From Persicaria tinctoria (Eukaryota > Streptophyta > Magnoliopsida > Caryophyllales > Polygonaceae), in contig JBANSL010000018.1 of the NCBI GenBank assembly GCA_037127255.1, positions 13,923,175 to 13,987,174 of the forward strand: a DNA stretch of 64,000 nt, read 5' to 3'. How positions within the stretch are numbered: position 1 is the stretch's first letter; each line of letters starts with the position of its first letter. A program made the position numbers and the translations under genes. The notes below the pieces were generated by a model that was given only the letters and a program-made list of their open reading frames with translations, had not been told where the DNA came from and ran no database searches. This document shows positions 23,904 through 36,934 of this stretch, one piece after another.

Positions 23904-26727
23904 TTTCTCAATCCGCCCCCAAAATTAAGAATGAGTGAATTGAGAAATTGAGCGCCCAGGTGTTGAATTCAGGATGTGGAGAGACCCAAATGAAGCGATC
24001 GATTTCAAAAAAGTAGCCAAAAAGTGGAGATTAGGGATGCTGATTTGGGAATGGTAACGGGGGGTGTTTGGAAGTAGGAAGATATTTTGGGAACAAGTTT
24101 GAGGGTTTAATGTAGTTTGTGTGTTGGGCGGGGTGCTTCGAAATTATGAGGTCCATATCTCTCCGACACCGTCTCTAAAGGGAACACATTACACCGTTAC
24201 ACGACACTATAGATTCTTGTCTATATCATATTTTGTATTCCATTAACTAATTATTAAGTTATTTATTTGTGTTGAAATTCTACTCCTAAAAATTAAGTGG
24301 TCGGATAATTGAATGGAACAAAAAAGAGTTTCACGTTTAAAATTGAACATAACAGACCTTAAAGTCACTTGAATTTCTTTTATTGCTAATTAGTTTTGGG
24401 ATATAACTGCATTCATTTTATGTTCTCGGAAAAAGTGAGATTTCTTAAATAGTATAAGCTACTACTTTTTCTGTCATATTGACATATTTTTTTTTTGTTG
24501 TTGTTGTTGTATTGACATCCTTATAGGTTCACACATAAGTATGCTAGTTTCCCTCTCTATAATAATGAATTTTTTTAATTAGATTTCTAGGATCACTTGC
24601 TTTTTCGTTAAGGAATCTTTCTCAATTTATAGTCTTATCTTATGTCCTAGTCAGTAATGAAAATATGAACAATGAACATAAAACGTCTAGATATGGTGTA
24701 GATTCTATTTGTCATCTTTCAAAAAACTTTAAATTTCACATGATATTTACCATTTTAAATGATTGATGATGAGATTGTCATCTTCTAAAGTCTTTAATTG
24801 TTTCACTCTTTCTACAATTGTCTTAACTTAATCTAAACGAATAAGAATGAGGTTAATTAACTAAATGCTTTGAAAAATGCTTTTTGTTGTTTTGACTTGT
24901 ACCTTCTTCATTTAACATCTTTGATAGAGAAATGGGCAAAAGCATAAAACATTAAAAACATAGGCTTGTTTTCGGAAATATGGGCGTCTAATGGGGCTTT
25001 CAAGTAGAGTGTTTTATGGGCCGAAAAAAGAATTTATATAAGTTTGGGCTTACTGGGCCTGGAAGTCTTTCCTTCAAAGAAGTCCTCCCAATTCTTGACT
25101 TGTAAAAAAATTCACATCCATCAAAGTTTACGGATTTTTTTTTATTTTTTTTATGAATAGACCGATCTTTATTCAGACTCCAAATCAGTCATAACAATGT
25201 CAAATAGCATATCAGGAAGTTCATTTCATTCAATTCCTATTCTAGCTTATTCGACTCCGACATGAATGATTTTAGGATTGAACCTCACTAGACTTATGTG
25301 TTAAGCTATTAGTGTATGTGCACCACACAACCATGAACCATCTGAACACAAGTCCTGACACATTTTATATTTTAGTATTGTATCAGAGCGGTAAAACCAA
25401 ACGACTCGATTTCCGATTTTGGACTTTCTAAAAAGAGAATTACATAGATCCATTGTCCAAGTATCAACCAAAATGGTATGAACAAAAACAAGGCTGATAT
25501 ATAAGCCGGTGGATTACTCCTCATATAGCCAACCGGTTTTAAGATAGAACTTCACCAAGATTCAATATGGACTTCACTTATTTTAATTTAACTGATGTTA
25601 AAGATCTCAAGTATACCCACCTTGCAACTCAATTAAACCTAGCCTTCAAGAAACAGTTATGTGCATTTATAAATAAATCAATTAGGGGCATTTGAGCCAT
25701 TTCTCATATGGTTAAGGGGTCTAGAGAGTTTGTTATTGTTTTGCATGAAACCCATCCCATGGTTGGTATGAACAAGGCCAAACTATATACAATACAAGGA
25801 ATAAATATATTATTTATATATTATAAAAGATGAAGCTGCAAGGCAAATTAACAATTATTAGTAACACTTTAGAACTATTGATGTAACACAGTAAGAGAGA
25901 GTGATAAAAAGTCATAGCTATTAGCTAGTGGTGTGATTGGGAGGTTGGTGGATCAAATGGTAGGCCTTAAATTTATTGGTACCATTAATAAAGTTTTCAA
26001 ATGGGCATAAATTGCAATTAATTAATTTAATTATTTTGACTTAAACTTCACGTTATTTCTTCTTCAACATGAGATTTTAATATATGTGGTCACCACATAC
26101 ATCACCATCCATAATTCCATATCCCTTTGAAATAACTATATATGAATTTAATCAAATAAACACGTTGAAATTCGAATAATTAATTAATACTAAATAATAA
26201 TACAAGCTTAATTTGTAAAGTTGTGAAGAAGATCATATCGAAGAAGATCGATCCAAGTACGAATTAACCTTCACTTTTTGATCCGTCAATCAATTCATAT
26301 GGAAAAATGTTTGATCTTTATGCAAATTAATTATTTATCTTATCGAAACATTAATGATTTCATCATGAATGATTAATTAAGCTATCTATTTTTCTTATTA
26401 ATTAGTACGTGTATTAATTATTTCTTACATTAATGATAGTTTTGACTTTTGAGTTGTAAGCCAAAAGTGTTTAATATTCCCCAAATATTCAAGTTACTTT
26501 AATAGATATTTGAAGCTAGATATATATTGTTTCCATTATTTATAGCTAGTTTGAATAGTTTGTGAGATCATGGAACATAAAAATTGCATGATTCTAACTT
26601 GTAATTAAGTTATTAGGTCAGACAGGCTGAGTTCTTAAACCACGTTACATTATTTGTCGAACCCATATTAATATATTATCATTCATTGTTAAGGGTTCTT
26701 TGAATTGTTGGGATCCAATGGGTTTGG
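23904..26727. other. intergenic, AT-rich
   Basis: RbcX promoter and leader near 23904-24150, then about 2.5 kb of AT-rich sequence with poly(T), a GTT microsatellite at about 24497 and no reading frame of interest. Nothing recognised. Confidence 0.5.
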
Positions 26728-27194
26728 CGGTGGCAGAGCTAGGATTTTGAGGGTATTATAAAAACCCCGTAAAATAATTTTTTGGGTGTATATCTAATAA
26801 GAAGATTTAAAAAAAGTAATAATAAATAATAAAATTGTGATTTATTTATGATATTTTGTATTTAAATAGTCGAGAGAAATAAAAAATATTGAAAAAAACG
26901 TTAAATATATAATTTAAATATAAATAAGATATTTTTTAATGAAATAGTTGAGAGAAGTAAAAAAAATATAGAAAGAAATCAAGAGTGTTTAATGATTTAG
27001 TAAAACAAATAAAAAGTGAGTGGATTGAGATTCAAACTCAAGACTTTAATTCTTTTTGCTTCATTTACCACTTGAGCTATAATACTCTTATTTTAAATAT
27101 TATTTAGTGATGTTATATTACCTTAAAAATATTAAATACATGCAATTTTTTTTTTCCAGCCAGAGCACCCCCGAGCAACCCCAGCTCTGCTCCT
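26728..27194 (-). mobile_element. hAT-like MITE, older copy
   Basis: Reverse-oriented, diverged relative of the element at 36935-37479. It starts CGGTGGCAGAGCTAGG and ends with a CAGCTCTGCTCCTG-type sequence, matching the CAGTGGCGGAG / CTCCGCCACTG ends. Internal blocks match in order, including TAGCTCAAGTGG on the minus strand (27068-27079). Flanks GGGTTTGG and GGGTTGGG look like an imperfect 8-bp duplication. Confidence 0.7.
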
Positions 27195-28160
27195 GGGTTG
27201 GGTTTTGGGAGTAATACACTGTTCTAAAAATCCCTCCTAGACGTTAGGCGGCCCCCTAGCGCTTTTTACAACACTACTAAAAATAAAGACAAAAATACGA
27301 GTGATGATGCCCAAAAATGGCAGGAAGAGGAAAAAGGGAAAAAGAATGAAAAAAGGGAAAGATGGACCACCGCGGATAAAATTGTTAGCCGATCCACGAA
27401 CGTAAACTGCATGCAACCCGGACAAGTGTCGAGCATGCCCCCCACCCACGTGTCCTCATCCGTAGAACACGTGGCAGTCGAAAGGCGACAAATGACCATG
27501 AGAAGGAAACGCTCCACCCAAAGAGGGAGACGGACAAACACTATAAAAACAAAGAGACTCTCTAAGAAACAGACTTTTTCGGAAAACAAAAAGGAGAGTT
27601 TCGATCTATGAAGAGAAGGGGAAAGAAACCAGGGAGTAATACCGACACATCCGCGTAATCACCTCGGTCACCCGAAGAGTGTGGATACAGGTATTAGAAG
27701 TGGGGTCTATACAAACTCCACCATATCTCGACCCGTTTCTCTGTTCTACAACGAGATCCATCCTATCTGAAGGGCATTGATGAAATCAACGCCCGAAAGA
27801 TGGAACGAGCCACAAATGAGGCTCGGCGGCGCTGGGTTCACACCATCCGCCGACCGCGGTGGTTGAGCCCAGGTAAGACCGTCTTAATATCCTCGTTCAT
27901 TGCGGCACAGGCAAAGGTTTTTTCCCCCTCTTGGGCAGGGATAGTCCAAAGGTAAGAAAAAAAGGGAGGGGGGGGAATTCAGGTAAGATCGCCGACCAAC
28001 TTAATCTAGACACGTGGCTCCCCTCCCCCACGGGAACGTGGAAGGAGGTCCACTTTTCAATTGTGATTTCATCAATGAGGGATGGTAAATCCTTTACCCA
28101 ATAGCTTAACCTTTTGTGTTAAAAGGTGGATTTTGTAAAAATAAAAAAAATCTGAAATAA
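27195..28160. other. GC-richer unclassified repeat-like segment
   Basis: Distinctly GC-richer than both flanks. It has CTATAAAAAC at about 27541 followed by an A/G-rich leader-like stretch, a run AAAAAAAGGGAGGGGGGGG near 27958 that resembles a polypurine tract, and a GCGG/CGCC-rich start. It could be the remnant of an LTR retrotransposon. No domain or matching second LTR is visible, so it is left unclassified. Confidence 0.4.
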
Positions 28161-29116
28161 CTCAAATTCCTATTCGAGGATTTCCTTAATTTAACACATA
28201 TTCTTCATCACCTCGCTCATTACTTGAAAAGAAATCATCAAAACATTAACATATAATGTGTTAGGCTTGTCATTCAGCTGGCACGTGTATGCTGTATGTA
28301 TTATAATGTATTGATTAGAGTTTTTTTTTTTTATTAGGAAAGAATTCAGATAGGTGAAATCTATCTTATAGAGCGCCATTGATAGAGCGACAAAGTTGGT
28401 ATGTATTGATTATAGTGATCAAGCATATATTTCATCCGTGTATATAATGTTACAAAAAACCCTAGTTATATCTAAATATAAATTTGATTATTTTTCTAAA
28501 AAAAAGTATTCATATAAAATATATAATACATGTATATTTAGGCTAATAGTCAACATATTACAGTCACCTAACAATTAGTAGATGATTTGCCCTACAACTT
28601 TCTTTTGGGTGGGTTGGTCTCATAACACTACACACATATATACACCTTCATGAAGTGACAGATCAAAGATTGATACTTTGCATATATATTAGCAATATAA
28701 GATCCAGAATGAGAGAAATGACAAGTCTTTATCCTTTGATATGAATTGCATTATTACATCTTTTCCAATGTCCCCATTGATAACAAAGCTTCCAACTCCC
28801 ACTGCCATCTCCCATTTGAATCCACCAGGCTAGGGTTTTGAGAATGAACCAACCCGGTTCGATCGAACCGGTGTTGATCACCCTTACATATATATTCACA
28901 ACATCTTATGGATACATTATTCTGATTTCCTCCTTACGTACATTGTATGTTTATGAGACTCCTCACCCACCCTTTTTATTGTAGAAGCCAAATCTACAAA
29001 GGACAAATTGGTAAAGCTACAAGCTATATATATATGTATTGTTTTGAGTGTTTGACAAATCTCAATTGGAAAAAGGGCTATAAAAAGTGAGTTTTGAAGG
29101 GCAAAAAGGGGATTTT
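28161..29116. other. 3' flank of the MYB gene, AT-rich
   Basis: No gene found. It includes a poly(T) stretch at about 28320 and the presumed 3' UTR of the minus-strand MYB gene near 28900-29116. Confidence 0.5.
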
Positions 29117-30891
29117 TCACTCAACTTGGTAATCAAGGAAAGGGAAGGAACAAGACACATCCTTCACCAGCTGCTCAAAGTCCCACTCTCCAATCAACCT
29201 CATCTCATCTCCTCCCCAATTGCTGTTAATCAAGCTCTCTGATTCACTCTTGCAGCTGTTCTTGTTGGTGTTGCCAATGTTGTTTCTGTTGCCACTTTCC
29301 GCGATGTTTTCTTCGACAGCAGTGCTGAAGCTCTCTAAAGAAGGAACAGACAGCTCTCCCTCCAGCTGCTGCTGCTGCTGCACATTCATGCCATTCTGCT
29401 GGCTTAAGCTTGTTCCAAACACACCAACACCACCCGAAAACTCGTAATCACACGCACCGGTCATCGGTACTACGTTGAAGTAGCTACTTGCCAGTGCAGG
29501 CAAGTGGATGTCAGCTAGGTTGCTGTGGCTCACCATGTGATTTGATGGAGCCATGTGCTGCATGTTGCACGCTGACGACGTTAGAGAGTTTACGTACATT
29601 GCGATTATCGCATCATGGCGGTCTTGTTGTGTGCATGGCATGAAGACTCCTCCACCTGATCCATAAAGGGCATCTCTCCTGTCTGACGATGAGGAGTCGC
29701 TAGGGTTTGGGGATGGTGTCGCAGAACAAGAGTTCTTTAGCCTTTTCTTTACTGTCGAATTCCAGAAGTTCTTGATTTCGTTGTCCGTCCTCCCAGGCAG
29801 GCGAGCTGCAATTTGAGACCACCTACATCATATAAAAAAAAAAATCAACATCAGATAGTACTTCAGGGTTCACCTTCTCTCACAAAAACTTAAGCCATTA
29901 TGTACAGTTTCACCTTCACCTAATCATATATTCTCACAATTTTATATTCGAATCCATTTAGTTCTTTTGCCAAAAATGATTACAAAGAGACCAATATACA
30001 AACATAATTTCAATGTAATCATGCATTCAAAGATATTTGCTGAATTACCTAATGATTTGTTTAGTGAACAAAGAAAAAAAAAAGGTCAAAAAGAGTGTCA
30101 AATATTAGTAGCAATGTCAATCTCAAAGCATTAATGTTATTCATAAATTATAAGACAGAAATTTTCTTAGAAGCATCACAATTCACAACCCATGGTTGCT
30201 ACCAACCAGAAGCAACAAAGACATTACAGTAACAAAGGATTATCATCACTTATCGTCGTATGCAGCATACGGATAACCTCTTGTGATCTTATCCAATTAA
30301 ACTTACTTTTCATGCCATCTTGCTCATGTCTTCGTCTCGAAATCATGTATTGCATGTAAGCAAAGATAGCCATATCCATAAAAAAAAACAAAGGCAAAAG
30401 TAGATGTATATACGTTTTCTCATCGATCACTACACTACTATTTAAGGATCATGTATAACAAACCGAAGATTTTTTTTTCCGGAAGGCAAACAATGAATCT
30501 ATGCAGTATGTTAAAACAAAAATGTGAATTCATTCAATGGGAATTGAATTCAGTAAATCCATCTTTCTAATACAAAAGCTTAAGAAATAAAACGGGAAAA
30601 GCACCTGTTTCCGAGAAGAGAATGCAGGTGGACAATGAGGTCTTCCTCCTGGGGAGAGAAGCAGCCGCGCTTAAGGTCAGGGCGGAGGTAGTTGATCCAT
30701 CGGAGGCGACAGCTCTTTCCGCACCTCTGGAGGCCAGCATTCTTGGCCACATCACTCCAGCAGCCCTGTCCATTGGTAAGCATGTACTTGATGAGCTTGT
30801 CGTCTTCTTCAGGCGACCAAAGGCCCTTCCGGAGCTTGGCAACATTGGCATTGGCTTTCGTGTTAGCGTTATCAGCTGCAGGCTTCCTCAT
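29117..30891 (-). CDS. MYB83: R2R3-MYB transcription factor, MYB46/MYB83 type
   Basis: Nuclear regulator; MYB46 and MYB83 are master switches of secondary wall (cellulose, xylan, lignin) genes in Arabidopsis. Two exons on the minus strand, 30891-30605 and 29822-29117, joined inside an Arg codon (AG|G), giving 330 residues. The R2 repeat from about 22 contains [16 protein letters not shown] and [19 protein letters not shown]3 contains [20 protein letters not shown] and [11 protein letters not shown], followed by the subgroup motif [10 protein letters not shown]. The C-terminus [10 protein letters not shown] closely matches the MYB83 end. A Gln run lies at about position 220-230. The start at MRKPAAD follows the family. 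The frame stays open upstream to an ATG at 31062, which would add 57 residues unlike any MYB. Between R2 and R3 the large second intron seen in some MYBs is absent. Confidence 0.92.
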
Positions 30892-33290
30892 TGCAGCTTC
30901 GCGCAAGCAGATGGGGTTCCAATTAGTCCCTAGCTTGGAGGGGTCAGAGGATTCCTTTCTCCAACTTAATTGTCTGATGAAAGACTTTATAGGGAAACAA
31001 GACGAAAAAGGAGAGCTCGACAGGAGTCGGCAATGTCGAGAGAGGTGATGATCAATCGCCATGATTGCGATGTGGGGGTGTGGGGCTTGCTTAAACTAAG
31101 GGACATGGAGAGAGAGGGGGTTGGTTGATGGGTCAATAGAAAAAACGGTTTGAAGGGGACCCTAACAAATAAGAGTTGTCTTCTATATGACTCCATAGCT
31201 TTGTCTTTAGCCATTTCCTTTGTTGCTTCCTTCACTCACAAGGTAATAATCATGCCATCTATGTATCAAAGAGAGCGTGTAACACAAATCTTTGTTTTCT
31301 AACCAAAGCTAATATTTTTGCTTCCAACATACATAATCTCCCTCTCTTACACTGTGCACTTAAATAAGAATCCAAACACACGTGTATTATAAGTTAGGCT
31401 AAAATATTGAAACAAACCAAAAGTTTGGAATGCTCATACCGACAGTCCCACGCCAAAGGATCAAAGAGCAACGTCGCTATGGACGCTTGGCTGCCACAAG
31501 TTGATGGACATCTCTAGCTTCAAATTCCGAAGGTCTAAAAGATAAACACTGCTAGATCATGAGATTTTATTTCTGTTCTCGTTAAACTCATCTTATGTCC
31601 TCCGCCAAAATTAACTCCATCAATGCAGCTACATTAATGCAAAATACTTCTCAATACAGTATAAAGGAGGCAAAAATACAGTTTCTTCAAGGATAAAGGC
31701 TTTCCATTTCAGGCATGATGCAACACCACTAATGGAAGGTTCTATGTGCTCCCCCTGAAAACTTATGTCTATCATCACTTGCCTATAATACAGCAATCAA
31801 GGAGGTCTGGAAGGAAATCAACACATTCACATGGGACCCAAAAAAAAAAGCCCACTTACTCTTTTTTCACCAATCTTACTGAGCACTATCTTCACAGTCT
31901 CATTCAAGATAATTGAGCATACAATGCCAATATTTCGTAAGCACTGCCACAGTGTCACATATAAAAAAAAGCATATTGGACCATAGTTTTATTTAAGTTT
32001 ATCGCTAGAGCAAAAATGGTGGTTGGAGTTACTCAGAATGAACCTGGCTTATGCAAGAACTCAGATGAATAATATACTCAACCTGATGTGTTGTTAAAGT
32101 TGAATAAAACAACTCAGGCTCTTACATAAAGTCGTAACAAGCTGCTAGGACTTAAAATTGTTCAAGGAATCCGGTAATTAGATATTCAGAAGCTGCTATA
32201 TCAGAAGTGCAATTTAAGAAAGCATTCCTTAGATATTCAGTTTCCCACTGAGCTATGTAAGAAGTAAGAACCAGATCAATAGGAGCATAAACCTTGAAAA
32301 AAACATGACAGATTTGGTGCATACAGTATTTGACTAATTGTATATGGGGCCCTCCAGAACAAAACAAAAAAAAAAGTAAGCAGAAAACACAGTATCAAAG
32401 ATGTGCAACACATTGATTTATTATTTTCATGAAAATGAACATTAAATAAAAAGATAACCAATTGGTTAAAGGTTTATAGGTATGACTTGCAATCTTCAAA
32501 AATCATTTCAATGAGATTCTATCTTGAGAAAGAAGCAAGAAAGACAGATAAACAAATTCAAAAGGTTTTCACAGGATTCAATCAGAAATCATATATATGA
32601 GCAAATGAGAGATCCAGAAATATTAAATATGATTTGGCTTGTCAGAGTTACTTTTTTTAAGTTTGATTTCACAAGCAGAAATACACACATACTGCATTTT
32701 GCTTCCAAATGCATCCACCTTCCGCTGTTGAATTGAATGTACCTATGAAAGTTGAAATTTTTAATCAAATAGGCAGAAGCAAGAATTAGAAATGGGGTAA
32801 AAATAGAAAGCATAACCCCTCGTTTGGTTCGTGTTTCATTTCTTTTAAAGTAGATACTGTGACTTATCATACACCCATTCAATTACATTGAACAAAACAT
32901 ACTTCAAATTCCCGGGATTTTTCAATTCATATGAAAAGAGAACAAATAGGAAAGAAAGAAAAGCTATGGAATTGAAGTTACTCCAAAGGAACTTTTTGCC
33001 AGAAGCACTATTTAGAAAAAAAACGCTGTAGAAGAAAGTGTCCATCTGCACTGTTTCTGTGCAGCCATGGAGGAAACATGGCCTAAATAAGTAGAGGTAT
33101 CATGAGTTCATGAGTGGCCCAACTGGGGACACAAACAAAGGCAGTTCAGGGAAAATAAAATCATGTTTGTAATGTATGATTGCCCCATGTGCATAAAATG
33201 CATCCAAACAAAAAGATGTAAGCTGAAGATTCAGGACCCCCAATTGACCAATTGAGATAAATATATATAGTTGGACATTAAAAACCCTAC
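30892..33290. other. MYB promoter side and uncharacterised stretch
   Basis: 30892-31260 is the MYB leader and promoter region. From 31260 to 33290 there is no protein-like frame on either strand. The stretch may be the intron(s) and body of a non-coding minus-strand transcript that starts near 33540 (see the promoter entry). Confidence 0.4.
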
Positions 33291-33540
33291 CTTGCAAACA
33301 AACGGCAATCTCAATCACGTTCAATCTGAAATTAAACGATCCTAATTCCCTTCAATTGAGCGAATTGACGATGAAACCTGAGTTAAATAACGAAAAAAAA
33401 TGCTGAATTTGAAGATCAGCATCTCGGAATCGGAGATGAAGGTGCAGCGAGATGTGTTGGCGGGCAGTGCCCTTGCTCTTCGTTCCGGGCGACGCTTCTG
33501 ATCAAACGCAGCGACTCAGCAAGGATTTGGCGGGCGGTGA
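33291..33540 (-). ncRNA. putative first exon of a non-coding or unresolved transcript
   Basis: GC-rich leader-like sequence on the minus strand runs toward a consensus donor, TTGCAAG|GTAGGG, at 33291/33290. Three TGGGCC site II motifs lie just upstream. Short frames starting inside (for example MLIFKFSIFF) are not family members and end quickly. Direction and function are inferred. Confidence 0.3.
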
Positions 33541-33566
33541 AACGGGTGGAACCTGTTTTTGCTTAA

Positions 33567-33625
33567 TGGGCCGGACCTTGTAGTAATAAACACATATTGG
33601 GCCGACATATCTTACATAATGGGCC
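33567..33625 (-). promoter_or_regulatory. cluster of three TGGGCC site II motifs
   Basis: TGGGCC at 33567-33572, 33598-33603 and 33620-33625 (plus strand). In plants, clustered site II elements bind TCP factors and mark promoters of housekeeping, ribosomal and mitochondrial protein genes. The GC-rich leader-like region lies on their left, so minus-strand transcription is favoured. Confidence 0.5.
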
Positions 33626-33639
33626 GGGACCATTATATA

Positions 33640-34470
33640 CTTGCTGGAATGCTGGATATAAATGGCACGATTTTGGTTTTCAAGAACTTCTCAAAATCTA
33701 AATTTCATTAGGGTGTGTTTGGCAACATGAGCTTTTTGGGTAGTTGAAGCTGAACAATTAGTTATATAAAATATATGTTAAATTAAACTATCGATAAGCT
33801 AGCAATGTGTTTGGTAACCTTAGCTGATATTATAGGTGATCAAAAAATATATGTGAATAAATATAAGAAGAAGCCTTGTTTTTTTTTTATTCCCAAATCT
33901 TCCTTTTTGAAGAAATTCTTATCATTTTCTAAAAACTCATCTGTATATGTATTTAACAATACTCATATTGTAAGTTGTAAGATATAAGATATTTAATTTA
34001 TTATTGTGTATATAAGATACAAAAAATGTTTCAACTATGGGAACACTTTTTGTATCTAATATATTATTCAAATAAAAAAATCAATCACATGTAGAAACTA
34101 TATATTATACGAACCATATAATAAATAAAATGTCAATTTATATAGTAAACGTGTTCATTCATTATATGCTATCGGATAGCCTTTTATTATTGACTGTTAT
34201 TAGTCTAATTCTCACACTATAAATTCAAATTTATTGTTTTCATTTTCATATTTTCTTACCAAAATTTTCTTTTATAGATAATTAATTTAATTTTAAAGTA
34301 TTGTATTAACATATTCTCATCATCTCATGTATGAAACGGGATTCAACTTGTGTTATTTATAGAAACTAAACATGGGTGGTAAGATTGAGCTAACATTTCG
34401 AAGATTTGTGGACAATATAAAAGATAATAATTCTTATAACCGTTGGATTTGTGCGAACGGTAGGGGCTTA
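33640..34470. other. AT-rich intergenic
   Basis: No gene. GGGTGTGTTTGGCAACATGAGC at about 33713 and GTGTTTGGTAACC at about 33808 resemble each other and are typical of eroded hAT-type MITEs, but ends could not be set. Confidence 0.4.
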
Positions 34471-35319
34471 TGTGCACACAGGGCCGTGCGGATACTCTTG
34501 GGGGCCCTGTGCAAAAAAATAATTAAACCTTATTCATATAGTGTTAACGATCTTATCTTTTTTATAAGTTGCATGTAAATTGTTTTGTTATTATAAAAAA
34601 TATATAATTATGTTTTTATTTTAAAAAATCAACAATGATCCTACTTATATTTACAAAATGCATAAAAAGATATCAAAATGCCAAGGATTGTAAGGACTAA
34701 GGAATGTTGTAATTCAAAGTCAACTTTGTATATACATTAAATTAATCAAAATAGGAATAAGGTAAAAATTTGAAGCTTTTAAAAATTCTCTTAAATATAA
34801 AATGGTTGTGAATGTTTCTTTAAACACGATGAAAATATAATTTTTTTAAATTTTTTATATGACTTTCGTAATAAGTTCACAATTTTTTTTTAATTTTGGG
34901 GGAAGTTCTACTAAATTCTCTAAGCAATGGCTTTGTCTGTTTTTTTTAAGGAGAAAGAGAATGATTTTTTTGAATGATTAAAATATAAATTAAAAGGTGG
35001 AAATTTCTTTAAAAAAGGGTCCTTAATAAGTTAAAAATGAAAAAAATATTTACATCAGTAATATTATTTTTTATGATTTTATGAAAGAAAAAAAAAAAGA
35101 TTCGTGATGTTATTGTTGGGATTCGAATGCTGGATCAAGGCAAAGCATGGAATTGTTTGGTGCGCAACTTGCCAAGTGGACCACGTTGTAAATAATGTTT
35201 CATTGGTAGCCTTTGTTTTAATTAATCTAAAAACCAAACGTTATTGGGCCTCTTAAAATTTGATGGCTCCGTTCAACTGGTCCACTTGAACCATCCCTTG
35301 GCACGGGCCCGTGTGCACA
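34471..35319. mobile_element. candidate TIR element (MITE)
   Basis: The left end TGTGCACACAGGGCCGTGCG is mirrored by the right end GCACGGGCCCGTGTGCACA, about 18 of 20 bases matching as an inverted repeat with one indel. The interior of about 810 bp is AT-rich and non-coding. No clear target duplication was found, so superfamily is open and the ends are provisional. Confidence 0.45.
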
Positions 35320-35535
35320 ATGCAAGTTTGCCTTCATGATATTGATGAGTCATGAGTGTATATAGCGACCCTTACAAATATATATGATTTATATATAACA
35401 AGTAGTCACAATTTTTAATATTTTTTTCAATCAATAAGCCTCCTAATTTTCCAACTTAGATGAGGTATATTTGGGAATTTCTATTTTCTATGTCAAATAC
35501 TGGTATTGAAGTTTTTTAATTTGTGGGATTAATAA

Positions 35536-36262
35536 TCTATACTAATACTAAAAATAGAAGCATCTCCTGCCTACGTACCTTTACGAGGAGGTTCTGTTCC
35601 ACATGTCACCATATCAAGGATTTCACATCTTCCACTCCTTTTTGTATGCCAAGTGGACCACTAATTTTCATCCACTTAGTTAATTTTTTTCCACATGTTC
35701 ATGGTAACTGTACCGCCACACTTCTAATAACTACCCCACTAAATCACTAACCACCCCACTAACCCCACTAATATATTTTTAAATATTAATGAAATTGAAC
35801 TAATTTCACAATTCAAAGCTATTTGGTTTATTAATAAAATAAGAGAAGATGATATAATTAAAGAAAATGCTATATGATATATTTTATTATAAAAGAATAG
35901 TGTTTTTTAATATAACCACTATTATTAAGCATTTTTTTTAAATAGCTATCTAATAAAGTTTATTATATATATGTATAATCAATTGCCATCTTACATTGTG
36001 ATAATACTTCTCTTTATATTATTGTTTTGAAATTATTCGGTTAAGGATTTATAAAGAAATTTCTAACGAACCGTTATTTTCGTTTTTATTATTTCATCGT
36101 CTTAATAGATTATTAAATTCTTTTGCGTATTTTTTTTAACATATTCCTACCATTGTACTCTCGAAATTAATTATATAAGTTATATTATTATTAGATTGCA
36201 AAATAAAAAAATCGATCAAATATAAAAATATACTCGTGTCTTAGACACGGGACTTACACTAG
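35536..36262 (+). mobile_element. non-autonomous Helitron candidate
   Basis: Starts TCTATACTAATACTA after an A and ends CACTAG before a T, fitting the 5'-TC...CTRR-3' rule and A/T insertion. The hairpin CGTGTC-TTA-GACACG (36235-36249) lies nine bases before CTAG, as Helitrons require. It is 727 bp, AT-rich and non-coding. No target duplication is expected. Confidence 0.72.
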
Positions 36263-36934
36263 TAACTATTCATATTTAACCAATTAATTAGATTTGAAGT
36301 TCAAGTCTTTTTTTAAAATATGAAGCAGTATTATCACTATTTCCCGTGTCAAATATTATTTTCATGAGTTGTATCGAATTTATTTTATTTTTAAATTATA
36401 AGTCATTGTGTAAGAGTTTTATGTCCCTTATATTTTGATACGGAGTAGTTTTTTTTAGCCATCCACTGATAAAATGATTGATAATTTCCTAATAAAAACG
36501 ACTGAGCAAGAAACTGAACTATGACCAACAATTCATATAATACATGCATATAAAGACACATTTTGGTCTACTTGAAAGAAGATGACATAACCAAAATTTG
36601 ATGACTAGAATCATTTAACTAAATGAATGTGTACAACTCCCTTATATCACCATCGATCATGTGGATAGGTGATTCATGCTATGATTTTGCTTCTTTGTTT
36701 TTTGTTAGTGTACTTTGTAAAACAAGAGTTTATCTTAAAAAAATATCCCCATGATTAGTCTTAATTAACTTGTCAAAAAGGAAAGGGTTGCATCCAATGT
36801 ATACCTTTCCATGAGTATCAGCCACAACCTGCAATATCCACTTTCCATGGATTAGAATGACTTGCTTCATTCCTATGTAAATCCTTTGTCATGGTGAATC
36901 GGCAACTCAATTTAATTTAATTTTTGGTTTAGCC
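36263..36934. other. intergenic, AT-rich
   Basis: No coding or repeat structure recognised between the Helitron candidate and the hAT MITE. Confidence 0.5.

Noticed and set aside
29220..29447. Leu/Ser-rich plus-strand frame
   Set aside because: Antisense of the MYB83 C-terminal exon with its Gln/Asn-rich codons.
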